A model generated the notes under the pieces. That model had not been told where the DNA came from. It did not search any database and saw only the letters and a list, made by a program, of their open reading frames with translations. Positions 1 to 10,942 of a stretch of DNA of 64,000 bases are shown here, piece after piece. The translations under genes were made by a program, and so were the position numbers. This DNA is from Turnera subulata (taxonomy: Eukaryota; Streptophyta; Magnoliopsida; Malpighiales; Passifloraceae). Within the stretch, counting starts at the first letter, position 1. Every line of letters starts with the position of its first letter. The DNA is taken from positions 33,273 through 97,272 of the forward strand of contig JAKUCV010004738.1 in assembly GCA_028386065.3 (NCBI GenBank), written 5' to 3'.

Positions 1-200
1 TTGTGCTTTGTTTCTTTGTTGTCTAGCACCGAGAGTTTAGGAGGTGGAGGGGCTTTCGCGTCCATCTGTTGCCTAACACGGATTGTTAGGAGGTGAAGGG
101 CATCGCCGCAAGAACAGTGCACGATTGGTTGTGATTTGAGATCGGGACAACTTTAGATACGAAGGTGCTTCTAGGACCGGCTAGGTGTGTTGTCGTATCA
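1..200 (+). mobile_element. Gypsy 3' LTR, terminal 200 bp
   Basis: This stretch matches, with scattered differences, the reverse complement of the LTR end at about 28838-29040: the same block around TTGTTGTCTAGCA, the same GGTGCTTCTAGGACCGGCTA block and the same terminal TATCA. The LTR ends in CA at 200. No primer-binding site follows, whereas the element at 24398-29747 has TGGTAGCGGAGC just beyond its 5' LTR. I infer the outer end of a 3' LTR whose element lies left of the window. Confidence 0.75.
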
Positions 201-235
201 GTTGTGATGAAGATTGGCCTTGGCCGAATCTTCTA

Positions 236-532
236 AACATTGATGTTGTTAGACAAACATCGATGTTTTCATGAAGATTGGTTTTGGCCGAATCTCCAAC
301 ATCGATGTTCACTAGAAGCTTGGCTTTTGGTCGAACCTCCAAAACATCGATGTTGTCTGGTAAACATCGATGTTCTATTTTGATGATTGTCAGCCGAAGG
401 GTCAAAACATCGATGTTTAAGTCTAAACATCGATGTGCTGAGGATTTGCCAACTTCAAACATCGATGTTTGGGCTGAAACATCTATGTTGGCTCAAGTAA
501 TACATCGATGTTGGTTGGTAAACATCGATGTT
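236..532. repeat. Array of a 12-bp palindrome, AACATCGATGTT
   Basis: Eleven copies of AACATCGATGTT occur in 297 bp; seven are exact (for example 256-267, 297-308, 521-532) and four differ by one base. Spacing is irregular, about 20-50 bp. A longer module around ATTGG, TTGGCCGAATCT and the palindrome repeats in the left half. Two open frames cross the array on opposite strands, but they only translate the repeat. It lies between a gypsy LTR end and the leader of a copia element, so it may belong to a decayed LTR or leader. Confidence 0.85.
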
Positions 533-1142
533 CATATAATTTTTGGAACCCCCATGCTACCTCTGCGCAGCGGCTTATATTGCATATGATGCATAGTTAT
601 TGTATATGCGATATATAATTTGTTAATTACATGCATGTTATGTATGGATATAACTTGTTGATATAAATATTAAGTTCCTCATGTGTTGCCTTCCATTGAT
701 GAGCACTCATTTATGCTTAGATGAACACCTGGTAGGTTTGTCAAAGCAAAGTGCCAATATTTATCCTAGCAAGATGCGATGAGATAATTGTAATATCCAA
801 ATTGTTTGTCATGGGTTGAACTTAACTAAGTCATCTCAATAGGATTGGGGACATAGAGGCAAAGAGTTGAGATAAGTCTATGAGATAGACAAGAACAAGA
901 GTTGTTCACTCAACTATCCAAGAGTTACATGAGATGTAATTGACAAAGAGTTGTTTACCTAAATAACTATGATATAAGCGATTAGCCAAAGCTAACTTAT
1001 CTTGTAGTGAAATATGGATCTTGGCCCACTTATTATCGTCTTGATTTATATAGTGGGAGTATCATTTAATAAAATTCCTTGTTAAATGATTTTATGTATA
1101 CATGACTCTGATTTTGTGTGAATTGATCATTGTGGAATTATC
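533..1142 (+). other. Leader of copia element 1, no gene seen
   Basis: AT-rich stretch ahead of the copia gag frame. No coding potential was found. A short block near 555-590 (GCGCAGCGGCTTATATTGCAT) loosely resembles the end of the 3' LTR near 6590-6615, so a degraded 5' LTR end may lie here. No clear primer-binding site was found. The 5' LTR is therefore lost or unrecognisable. Confidence 0.4.
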
Positions 1143-2000
1143 ATGGCACAAAACACAAGTACTATGTCACTACGATCAGTCCTTGAGAAGGAAAAACTTA
1201 ATGGGAATAATTTCCTTAAGTGGCATCGCAATTTGAGGATAGTCCTCAAGCAAGAAAATAAGTTGTATGTCCTTGAGGGGCCTGTTCCCGATAAACCGGC
1301 ACCTAATGCTCCTAGGGCGGAAAAAGATGCTTACAAGAAGCATGTTGATGAAGCATTGGACGTTGCATGCCTTATGCTTGTCACTATGGACTCTGAGCTT
1401 CAGAAGCAACATGAGAACTTGGGTGCTTTCGATATGATCGCACACCTGAAAATTCTCTTTGAAGAGCAAGCCAGGCATGAGAGGTATGAGACCACAAAGG
1501 CATTATTCCAATGCAAGATGGCTGAGTCATCACCTGTTAGACCTCATATGCTCAAAATGATTGGATACATTGAGAGCCTTGAAGGCCTGGCCTTTGCAAA
1601 GAGAGTTGGCCGTTGATCTTGTCCTGCAATCGTTACCGGATAGTTATAGCCAATTTGTCATGAATTTCAATATGAATCATCTTGAAAAATCTTTGTCTGA
1701 GTTGCTTAACATGTTGAGAATAGTTGAGCAACAGATGGAGGCAAATAAATCCAACAGCATTTTGATGGTTGGAAATGGAAAAAGAAAGGGAAAGGCCAAG
1801 TTTAACAAGAAGAAGAAATCTACCAAAAGGTTTAGTTCATGTGCATCTTCTTCTTCACATGTGCTGAAACCCAAAGGTGGTGTTGCAAAGGAAGGACAAT
1901 GTTTCCATTGTAAGAAAGCTGGCCATTGGAAGCGTAATTGCCCTGTTTACCTTGAGGAGGTGAAGAAACAGAAGGGAAGTAAGACTTCCGCTTTAGGTAT
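1143..2000 (+). pseudogene. Copia 1 gag (capsid and zinc knuckle)
   Basis: The ATG at 1143 opens a frame whose N-terminus (SVLEKEKLNGNNFLKWHRNL) is typical of the copia UBN2-type gag domain. A frameshift near 1595 moves the reading to the frame that continues with ELAVDLVLQSLPDSY. A lysine-rich stretch precedes a CCHC zinc knuckle at 1900-1941 (CFHCKKAGHWKRNC, all ligands present). In the family this protein packages element RNA into virus-like particles in the cytoplasm. It cannot be made in one piece here because of the frameshift. Confidence 0.88.
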
Positions 2001-2600
2001 TCTTGTTATAGAAGCTAATATTTCTATCTCTGCATCATGGGTATTAGATACTGGATGTGGATCTCACATTTGTGTAAATGTGCAGGATCTGAGAAAGAGT
2101 AGAAAATTAGCAAAGGGTGAAGTGGACCTGCGTGTTGGAAATGGAGCAAGAGTTGTTGTATTAGCCGTAGGGACTTATTATCTATCTTTACCGAGTGGTT
2201 TGGTTTTGGAACTTGATGATTGTTATTATGTACCTACTATAAGCAGGAATTTGATTTCTGTTTCTTGTCTGGACAAGAAGGGTTTTTCATTTGTAATAAA
2301 GAACAACTGTTGTTCTATTTATTTGAATGAAATTTATTATGGTGGTACATATTTAAGCAATGGTTTGTACGTTCTAAACCAAGAAACTCTAATCTTTAAC
2401 ATTAACTCGAAGAATGTTAAATTAAACGATTCTAATACGACCTATCTCTGGCATTGTCGTTTGGGCCATATAAACGAGACTCGTATTTCTATACTCCATA
2501 AGGATGAGCTTTTAGACTCATTTGATTTTGAATCATTTGAGACATGTGAGTCATGTTTATTGGGCAAAATGACAAAGGCTCCTTTTGCTAGTAAAGGTGA
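2001..2600 (+). pseudogene. Copia 1 protease and pre-integrase region
   Basis: The aspartic protease motif LDTGCGSHIC has its catalytic Asp codon at 2047-2049. About 400 bases on comes LWHCRLGHINETRI, the GAG-pre-integrase signature that carries part of the integrase N-terminal zinc site, followed by CESCLLGKM. Family knowledge: the protease cuts the polyprotein into mature parts. The region is open in the frame that runs from 1561 to 2733. Confidence 0.85.
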
Positions 2601-3240
2601 AAGAGCTTCAGACTTGTTAAGCCTTATACATTCTGATGTATGTGGACCTATGTCAACACAGGCTAGAGGTGGTTTTCAGTACTTCATAACCTTTACTGAT
2701 GATTATAGTAGAATGGCTATGTGTATCTTATGAAGCACAAGTCAGAATCCTTTGAAAAGTTCAAAGAATTCAAGAATGAAGTACAGAATCAACTTGGTAA
2801 GAGTATTAAAATGCTTCAATCTGATCGAGGAGGTGAATACTTAGACCAAGAATTTCTTGATCATCTAAAGGAATGTGGTATAGTATCACAACTTACTCCA
2901 CCAGGTACACCTCAATAGAATGGTGTATCTGAAAGGAGAAATAGAACTCTGTTAGACATGGTTCGTTCTATGATGAGTCAAGCTGACCTTCCTTCTTCAT
3001 TTTGGGGACATGCTTTATTGACTGCTGCCTTTACACTTAACCGTGTTCCATCTAAATCGGTTGAGAAGACACCATATGAGATATGGACTGGGAAACGTCC
3101 CAGTTTGTCTTTTATGAAGATTTGGGGTTGTGAGGCTTACGTAAGACGACAAGCATCAGACAAACTCGGCCCTAAATCTGACAAGTGCCTTTTTGTTGGA
3201 TACCCTAAAGAAACTAAAGGGTATTATTTCTAAAATTCCA
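2601..3240 (+). pseudogene. Copia 1 integrase core
   Basis: The rve core is recognised from LSLIHSDVCGPM (first Asp), QSDRGGEYLD (second Asp) and NGVSERRNRTLLDM (catalytic Glu). A one-base loss near 2713 shifts the frame inside the core. A TAG stands at 2916-2918 just before the Glu block, and a TAA at 3231-3233 follows the KGYYF segment. The enzyme would have joined cDNA ends to host DNA in the nucleus. All three catalytic residues remain, but in two frames. Confidence 0.87.
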
Positions 3241-4595
3241 CAGAGCAAAAAGTGTTTGTTGCTTGTACTGCTATTTTTCTAGAAAGAGAATTTATTCCTA
3301 GAGAGATCAGTGGGAGAAAAATAGAACTCGAAGAAGTTCGAGCACAACAAGAAGCTATAGAGGCTGAGATGGAACAAGAACAGGAACCGCAAGTTGTTAT
3401 GGGTGAAAATCCTATATCTGTAACACATGGACCACGTAGGTCTGATAAGACTCGGTATGAGCCTGAGAGATATGGATTTCTTTTGACTCATACTGGAGAC
3501 ATAATGCTCATGGATGAAGATGAGCCCACTTCCTATCAGCAGGCTATTACGGGTCCAGACTCTAAGAAGTGGCTAGAAGCCATGAATTCTGAGATGGAAT
3601 CCATGTATGAAAACATGGTTTGGACCTTGGTTGATCCACCTGAAGGGGTAAAACCCATTGGGTGCTGGTGGGTCTTTAAGAAAAAAACCGACGTGGATGG
3701 TAATATGGTTACCTTTAAAGGGCGGTTGGTTGCGAAAGGTTTCAAACAAGTTCATGGTATTGATAATGATGAAACTTTTTCGCCAGTTGCCATGGTTAAA
3801 TCCATCCGAATTCTATTGGCTATAGCTGCATACCATGATTATGAAGTATGGCAGATGGACGTCAAAATCGCTTTCCTTAATGGAAATTTTTTAGAGGATG
3901 TGTACATGACACAACCTGAAGGTTTTGTCACTCTAGAGAATGCTAATAAGGTATGCAAGTTGCAAAAATCCATTTATGGATTAAAGTAAGCTTCTAGGAG
4001 TTGGAATCTTCGTTTTGATGAAATAATCAAACAGTTTGGTTTCATTAAAAATGAAGATGAGCCATGTGTTTACAAGAAGGTTAGTGGGAGCACTATTGTT
4101 TTCTTGTTGTTGTATGTTGACGACATTCTACTCATTGGGAATGATATTCCAACACTACAGTCTGTAAAGACTTGGTTAGGAAAGAATTTCTCAATGAAGG
4201 ACTTAGGTGAAGCTGCCAACGTCTTAGGTATAAAGATCTATAGAGATAGATCCAAAAGGCTTCTAGGTCTAAGTCAAAGTACATATATTGACAAGGTGCT
4301 TAAAAGGTTTAGCATGCAAGATTCCAAGAAAGGTTTCTTGCCCATGTCACATGGCATATCTCTCTCAAAGAATCAATGTCCTAGTACATCTAAGGAGAGA
4401 GAGCCAATGAGTAAGATCCCTTATGCATCAGCAATAGGATCTATCATATATGCCATGCTATGTACTCGACTAGATGTCGCATATGCATTGAGTGTCACAA
4501 GAAGATATCAATCTGATCCCGATGAAGGTCACTGGACAGCGGTTAAGAACATCCTTAAGTACTTGAGAAGGATTATGGATGCATTCCTTGTATAA
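3241..4595 (+). pseudogene. Copia 1 reverse transcriptase
   Basis: Typical copia RT blocks are present: WLEAMNSEMESMYENMVWTL, RLVAKGFKQVHGID, YEVWQMDVKIAFLNG and LLYVDDILLIGND, so the YVDD catalytic box is intact. A TAA at 3987-3989 replaces the Gln codon after YGLK, and another TAA at 4593-4595 ends the domain early. The enzyme would have copied element RNA to DNA inside the particle. Confidence 0.9.
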
Positions 4596-5096
4596 GGAAG
4601 CGTTGATGAGCTTGTTGTAAAGGGTTACACAGATGCTAGCTTCCAAACTGACTGGGATGACTTTAGATCGCAGTCAGGATATGTGTTTTGTCTTGGAGGT
4701 GGTGTTGTATGCTGGTAGAGTTCAAAGCAAGAAATGGTTGCCGATTCTACCACTGAGGCTGAATACATAGCTACCCCTGATGCAGCAAAAGAGGCTGTTT
4801 GGATTAAGAAGTTCATAACTGAACTTGGGGTGGTTCCGAGCATTCATAGTCCCATTGAGCTCTATTGTGACAATAATGGGACAATCGCACAGGCTCAAGA
4901 ACCTAGATACCACCAAAGATCCAAACATATACTCCAACGCTACCATCTTAATAAAGAGATAATTGATAGAGGCGATGTGAGGCTGTGCAAAGTTCCTTCT
5001 GAGAACAATGTAGCAGATCCTTTAACTAAGCCGCTCACACAGCAGAAGCATGATGGTCATGCTAGATCCATTGGTATTAGATACGTGAATGATTAG
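4596..5096 (+). pseudogene. Copia 1 RNase H
   Basis: RNase H continues after the TAA, with a further TAG at 4717-4719 just before SSKQEMVADSTTEAEYIA. The DSTTEAEY block, the ELYCDNNGTIAQA block and the closing NVADPLTKPLTQQKHD region are all present. The normal pol stop is the TAG at 5094-5096, about 20 bp ahead of the presumed polypurine tract and 3' LTR. Confidence 0.88.
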
Positions 5097-5115
5097 CTTT
5101 AGTGCAAGTGAGAGA

Positions 5116-6658
5116 TTATTAGTGTAATGCCCAATAGCCAATCATTGATCATATTTTATAGTCATGTATGTTTATTAAGGTTTTATTCCAATAAGTATGT
5201 TTATCAGTGATAAATGCTTGCACATATTTATAACCTAAGAATATTTTATATTCTTGAAATGTCCCTAGTCAATTATTATTATGGATGGGTTGTAATAATA
5301 AATTAAGACTAGCGTATGTTGAGAATTATATGAGATATGAATTCTACATACGGGTACAAGTTAGAGAACTTGAGGACTGGACTGAACCGACATAAGAACA
5401 CTACATGGACTGTTATATATGTTGTCATTAGTGGTTCTTACATGTACTATCCTTATACCTGAGATCATCAAGGTTCCCAACACGTGAGTCATACACTTTG
5501 ATATTACTCTTGGTCATTCGTAATTGAGTAGACCTAAGAGTAATCATTGGGTATATGATATAATGTGTAGTGGGTTTTGAATGATCAAGATGGAATTCGT
5601 CCAACCCATATAACGAGTATATTATCAGTTGGGCCCCTTGATAGAGTTAAACTGTAAATGCATGGCCATGCTCGGATTAAGTGATATGGGGATATCATTT
5701 GTATCTGTTTTATACAGTTAACTTAGGGATCAAGAAACCTTAGATTAAACATATACGAGAATGACATATTCCATGTCTCGTGTTTGATCTTGATATAATC
5801 GGACGAAAGGATAATGACAATTTCCAAGGCATAATGAATCAGTACTGTTCTTGTCGTTTGGGTAGCAATGATGTGTTGCTAGACACCGCTCGTTGTTTAT
5901 AATTGTAAATGAGAGTTTACAATTATTACCAAACGTCACAAGTGCCTACAAGGTCACAAACTTAGAATTGTTGATTCGAGCTAGTGGTTGGACCATGGTT
6001 CGACCAGGATATTAAGCTAGTGGTTAGACCATGGTTGGACCATAGTTCGACCGGGTCATTTGGGTTGATTAGGTTCATTAATTGCAAGACTTTTGAACCA
6101 GAGTTATTGCCCAAGATGATGTGTAGTCCCATATATGATGATATATATGTTTAATGGCATAGTGGAGCATTAAGTCATAGTGGAAACATAATCATGAAGG
6201 ATAAGGCATGATTATGTTGGCCAATGACTTAATAAACTATGCATTATGTGTTGTGTGTAAGGGATTGAGTGGATAGTCAGATTATGCACATTCATTTTCA
6301 GACTAAGCACACACACTTCATTAGAGAGGAAACACATCAAACACTCTCTAGGCTCTTGCTCTCGGAAATTCTGCAGCTAGCACTGCGATTCGGGAGTGCT
6401 CGGGTTAGTGATCGTGTGATGGTTGCTAGCAGTCACTGACGGTTCGTGTGGATACCGTAGAGGAGCCGAATTTCTGTCTGGTTCTTGCTGATTCAGACCA
6501 TGATTTGAGTGGAAGATCTCAACCAAACCAGGTATGAATTTTTTGTTATTCGGTTTACCTTGTTTCACATGGATCCTCCATTAGTTTCGGGTTTATCCGC
6601 TGTGCAATATGTCTCTTTTATATGCATACCCGGATACTTACAGCTAAAACCCTTAACA
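5116..6658 (+). mobile_element. Copia 1 3' LTR (boundaries approximate)
   Basis: A purine-rich AAGTGAGAGAT precedes the presumed LTR start, and the sequence just after it (GTAATGCCCAATAGCCAATC) is like the start of Tork-type copia LTRs. The LTR would end in CCCTTAACA at 6658, right before a gypsy integrase fragment. Two copies of a palindrome-like block around GGACCATGGTTCGACC lie at about 5980-6055. With no surviving 5' LTR the ends cannot be proved, and no target duplication was identified. Confidence 0.5.
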
Positions 6659-6666
6659 TTCTATAG

Positions 6667-7925
6667 GAACACTTTTATTGGCCTAATATGAAGAAGAATG
6701 TTGAGCAGGTTTGTAATGGGTGTGTCACATGTCGACTTGCCAAATCTAGGGTGCAACCTCATGGTTTGTACACTCCTTTACCTATTCCTGATGTTCCTTG
6801 GACTGATTTATCTATGGATTTTGTGATTGGATTGCCTAGGACAAGGAAAGGTCGTGATAGCATCTTTGTTGTTGTTGATAGGTCTAGTAAAATGGCTCAT
6901 TTTATTGCTTGTCTTAAAACTGATGATGCTACACATGTTGCTAATTTGTTCTTTAGGGATGTAGTTCGTTTGCATGGCATTCCTAGGACAATTATTTCGA
7001 TAAGGATACTAAGTTATTGAGTCACTTTTTGCGAGTTTTATGGAGTAAGTTAGGGACCAAGTTGTTATTTTCTACTGCTTGTCATCCTCAAACTGATGGT
7101 CAAACTGAAGTGGGTAATAGAACTTTAGGATCTTTATTGCGTGCTGTTGTGGGCAAGAATTTAAAAATTTGGGAAGATTGTTTGCCATTGATTGAGTTTG
7201 CTTATAACAGGAGCATTCATTCTTCTACAGGTTATTCTCTATTTGAGATTGTGTATGGTTTTAATCCACTAACCCCTTTAGATTTGTTGCCTTTACCTTT
7301 GAATGAGATTGTTAATGTAGATAGGCATCAAAGAGCTAAGTTGGTTAAGACTATTCATGAGAAGGCTCGCAAGCGCATTGAGGAGAAGAACACTAAAGTG
7401 GCACAAAGAGCTAAATGTGGGCGCAAGCTTGTTAGGTTTGAACCTGGAGATTGCGTTTGGGTACACTTTAGGAAGGAGAGGTTTCCTCATCAAAGGAAAT
7501 CTAAATTGGATCCAAGAGGAGATGGTCCTTTTTAAGTGTTGGAGCGCAACAATGACAATGCTTATAAGATAGATCTGCCTGGTGAGTATGCTGTGAGTGC
7601 TACTTTCAATGTTGCTGATCTTTCTCCCTTTGACAATGCAGGTTTAGATTTGAGAGCGAATCCTTTTAAGGAGGGAGGGAATGATGCAAGCAAGCAAGCA
7701 CCAAGTGGAACTGTAGATGGAGATGGCACCATTAGCTTACCTCAAGGACCAATCACAAGGGCTCGATTGAAGAAGATCAAGAATCACATGCTGCACTTTG
7801 TTCAAGCTATAATTAATCAAGAATTACAAGAAGACAAGATGATCAAGCTTGGGAAGGAGTACAAGAAGAAACCAACATGTGTTTCTATCATTGGAGAAGA
7901 CAATTTCATTTTGTCTTCCTTGTAG
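6667..7925 (+). pseudogene. Ty3/gypsy integrase and pol C-terminus fragment
   Basis: The fragment opens in the integrase zinc-binding part ([21 protein letters not shown]) and runs through the core ([20 protein letters not shown]) to a C-terminal region with DNAYKIDLPGEYAVSATFNV and GPITRARLKK. A one-base deletion near 6997 breaks the frame next to the second catalytic Asp, and a TAA at 7533-7535 follows DGPF. The copia 1 LTR abuts its left end, so protease, RT and RNase H are missing. The last 80 or so codons lie inside the 3' LTR. Confidence 0.9.
7667..7681 (+). other. Polypurine tract of the plus-strand gypsy fragment
   Basis: AAGGAGGGAGGGAA lies within the pol frame directly before the LTR start TGATGCAAG at 7682. 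In LTR elements this tract primes second-strand DNA synthesis. Confidence 0.65.
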
Positions 7926-8294
7926 GGTTAGAAGAGAATTTTATTTTGTCTTCCTTTTATAAGACAATTTTGTTTTGTCTTCCTTTTAGGACTAAAAGTC
8001 AATTTTATTTTGTCTTCTTTTTAGAAGACAATTTTGTTTTGTCTTCCTAGGGTTGGTGCCAACTTGGGAAGTCCTATAAATAGGCTCCTTGGGTTGCTTA
8101 TTTGGGACACACATGACAATTGATATTTGATAATAAAGTTTGAGGTTTTCTTACCTTGATTTTATTTGCAAGTTAGAGTTGAGTTCTCTCTTGTTTATTT
8201 TAGGGATTGTGTTTACTTATCAAGTAATTGAATTGCTTGTGGCGTTTACAAGATTCCTTGTGTTTATTACTCTATTATTTCTTAACGCCTTAGT
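7682..8294 (+). mobile_element. Partial gypsy 3' LTR, plus strand
   Basis: Starts TGATGCAAGCAAG like the complete 939-bp LTR at 9280-10218 (opposite strand). It holds the pol stop, repeated TTTTGTCTTCCTTTT blocks, and a TATA-like CCTATAAATAGG near 8072. It stops at about 8294, roughly 150 bp short of the expected TATCA end, where the sequence switches to an inverted gag remnant. Confidence 0.8.
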
Positions 8295-8296
8295 TG

Positions 8297-8446
8297 ATCC
8301 ATTCTAGTGCTCAGCTCCTGTGTCCTCTAATCCATCTTGTCATTCATCTCAGCAAAGCGAGCATCCATTTGTTTAAAGAATCTCTCCATCGCCTCCATAG
8401 ATGCGGGCGTCTCCTCACCAGTATTGCTTTCTCCTGATCCAACCAT
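8297..8446 (-). pseudogene. Gypsy gag N-terminus remnant
   Basis: Reading leftward from the ATG at 8446-8444 gives MVGSGESNTGEETPASMEAM and then FFKQMDARFAEMNDKMD before a TAG. This is like the charged N-terminal segment of plant Ty3/gypsy gag proteins. It lies downstream, on the minus strand, of the leader, PBS and LTR at 8447-10218, so it fits as that element's gag start. It is cut off at about 8297 by the inverted LTR. The call rests on context and a short peptide. Confidence 0.6.
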
Positions 8447-9259
8447 GATGTAATGTCTACAAGAAACTTATTAGTAATAAAAGCTCCTCAAGTGTATCTC
8501 TCGTGTTTGGCTCTTGTGTCAATTTGATGAAACACTCGCCTTTTACCTCTCCTGAAATCTTACTTTGTTTATTCTTTGGGAATAGTAAATCTTATCAAAT
8601 AATAAACAAACCTGCAATACTTCAAGAAAGAGTCAAAGATTTCCTATCAAGAAAATTGAAAATTTAACTCTAGAGGCAAAATTAACTGCTGAAAGAAAAG
8701 ATAGTCACACACAAAGAACAAGAAAATTGTATGTGATGATTCTTGTAGTGATTGAACAATAAGAGACAAAGATTGCTCAATTAGAAAAGCTGAAAGAAAA
8801 AACACAACAAATAAGCAGAATCAAAGAAAGTTACCCAACTAGATACCCTAACAACCCGCAGAAAGTATCCCAATCAAGCAAATTCCTGCAATTCAAACAC
8901 AAACCAGCCGAATTCTCCAACTATACAAATCGATTTCACTCTTTTTTTTATTATTATTCTTTTGATGCCAAGTCGATTTCCAGCAATAACAACAAGGAAA
9001 CTCACAACAGCACCAATTCCCCTTCAAATTGTCAACACAACACAATTGCAACAACTTTTCTTTTCTTTTCTCCAAATCGACTCAAGCAACAACAACAACT
9101 CTTTCTTTTTTTTTATAATATGTGAAATCGACTAGGTAAATAAAAGAAAACAAAAATCGAAATTTTTTTATATTTTTTTAAATTATTCGGCAACTAAAAA
9201 TAACTCAAGAACGAAAAATAAATTACAGAAAAGTAAGGGATACGTAGTTGAAATTGATA
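8447..9259 (-). other. Gypsy 5' leader, no gene seen
   Basis: AT-rich DNA between the PBS and the gag start. It has A-rich and T-rich runs and a short meaningless frame near 8893-9075. The placement matches the untranslated leader of the element at 24398-29747, which also holds poly-T and poly-A runs. Confidence 0.6.
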
Positions 9260-9263
9260 CCTA

Positions 9264-9276
9264 GGCTCCGCTACCA
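9264..9276 (-). other. Primer-binding site next to gypsy LTR
   Basis: Read on the minus strand the site is TGGTAGCGGAGCC, three bases beyond the LTR end. It differs at two positions from the usual initiator tRNA-Met site TGGTATCAGAGCC. Its position shows that the LTR at 9280-10218 is a 5' LTR. Confidence 0.65.
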
Positions 9277-9279
9277 AGA

Positions 9280-10218
9280 TGATACGGCAACACTACCAGA
9301 ACAAAGCTAGATAGCACCTCTAAATCAATCGAAGTCTCCAAGATCAACAACCAATTCAACCAAATTAGGGTTTTAGCAATTACCTCTATCACCTCAAAAC
9401 AAAGCAAAGTTGTTAAGCAACAATAGAGTAATAAAAGCTAGGAATCTTGAATACGCCACAAGCAAATCAATCACTTGATAAGTAAACACAATCCCTCAAA
9501 TAAATAAGAAAAAATCAATTCTAACTTGTAAATAATCAAGGTAAGAAAACTTCAAACTTTTTTTATCAAATAGCAAGAATAATGTGTTTTTATTAGACAG
9601 CAAAAGACCTTATTTACCAAGTCGGCAAAACCTACCCAAAAAAGACCTCCCCTAGGTCGGCTAAATAACATACCCCAAAACCTATTTGGACTAGTACTAG
9701 TTTTAAAAACTAGTGACTTTGACGCACATGACTCACACCCAGCATAAGCCCATCAAATAGTAAAAGCCCATGACAAAATTTATAACAGCCCATACACATG
9801 CTTAAGACGTCAACTCCACATGCATAATGACGCAACCCCAAGCTATTAGAATAATTATGTTTGTCGGTTGAACATTACTTTTGCCGACCAAATGAAAGAC
9901 TAATGAAACTAATGGAACTAATGGAATTAATTGGGCTGCATGGTTTACTCACTTAATTAACTAATTAAATAATTAATAATGGTAATATCAGCCAAGCTTG
10001 ACTCCTCTAATGCTAGAACACATGTCGGCTTCATCTTGAACTCCTCTCCAAGCTTGATTAACTTATCTTCTTGAAGATCGTGATTAATCCAAGCTTGTAC
10101 ATAATGTAACATGTGATTCTTGACCATCTTTGAACGAGCCCTTGTAATTGGTCCTTGAGGCAAGCTAATGGCGTCATCTCCATCATGAGTTCCACTTGGT
10201 GCTTCCTTGCTTGCATCA
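9280..10218 (-). mobile_element. Complete gypsy 5' LTR (939 bp), minus strand
   Basis: On the minus strand it runs from TGATGCAAGCAAGG (10218) to GCCGTATCA (9280), with TG and CA ends. A PBS follows on the left, and non-element DNA begins at 10219 with no polypurine tract. The LTR carries a copy of the pol C-terminus. Its family is related to, but distinct from, the 910-bp LTR family at 24398-29747. No matching 3' LTR of this element is visible in the window. Confidence 0.85.
9957..10218 (-). pseudogene. Pol C-terminal codons carried in the 5' LTR
   Basis: An open stretch on the minus strand reads SLPQGPITRARSKMVKNHML and ends after EESSLADITIINYLIS. It matches the C-terminus of the plus-strand gypsy pol at 7682-7925. 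In this family the 3' LTR begins inside pol, so a copy of these codons is carried into the 5' LTR, where no pol precedes it. It is not expected to be translated. Confidence 0.75.
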
Positions 10219-10942
10219 ATGACAGACGCAAAATGACCAACCAAGTTGAAGAGACGACAGTTCCCAGTTGCTATATGCTATGTAATGACAATTAACAAGA
10301 GTTAAGGACAATCGTTACAAAATGTTGGTTTATACCTAGCCAGACAAGTATTCACGCATGGGCAATTATTATATGTTGCAATATCTCGAGTTACAAGCAG
10401 GGAGGGCTTACGGATATTGGTAGATGAAAATGAATGTCCTGAAACAGGTGTCATGAAAAATATTGTATTTCAGGAGATATTGGATTAAAATAGCTATAGG
10501 GTATTCAAAAATGAGAAACCTCTTTCGGTCTATTATTCCTCACTTTTAACTTATTTAATGAAAGTGGCCATTAAAATTCCATACTTAGAGAGTTTACATG
10601 GACGTTCAAACTATTTCCATTCCATGACATTCATGTTTGATGGCCATAACGGTTTATAAAATTCGAGGTGAAAAATATATAGTGATCGTATAAAGTTCAA
10701 TACAAAGAATTTATCCATGATGTATAACTATATGTGATCTACCTAAGTTGATTGCCTAAATTAAAGATGCAAAATCCGCCTATATTTGAAAGCCAGAAAC
10801 TAATATAATCGAAAAAGACAATAATTTAATATGTAAATAATCAACCGTGAATTAGAAACATATGGCAATACCAGAATTGTAAAGTTTATACCATTTGGTA
10901 AATTAACCTACATAAAATATAATTCCTATACTGTAGGATCGT
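10219..10942. other. Unassigned flank, nothing recognised
   Basis: AT-rich sequence between two LTRs of the same family. No coding frame, tRNA or terminal repeat was recognised. It may be older host DNA into which both elements inserted. Confidence 0.5.

Larger units (their letters stand above)
1143..5096 (+). mobile_element. Ty1/copia element 1, decayed internal region
   Basis: Domain order gag, zinc knuckle, protease, integrase, reverse transcriptase, RNase H identifies a Ty1/copia retrotransposon, since integrase precedes RT. One ancestral gag-pol frame of about 1,300 codons is now broken by at least two frameshifts (near 1595 and 2713) and stops at 2916-2918, 3231-3233, 3987-3989, 4593-4595 and 4717-4719. 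The proteins would have formed virus-like particles and copied and integrated the element's own RNA. The 3' LTR follows directly; no good 5' LTR is visible. Confidence 0.9.

Noticed and set aside
181..589. Two opposing frames (93 and 103 codons) over the palindrome array
   Set aside because: Both translate the repeat on either strand; no homology and no codon structure.
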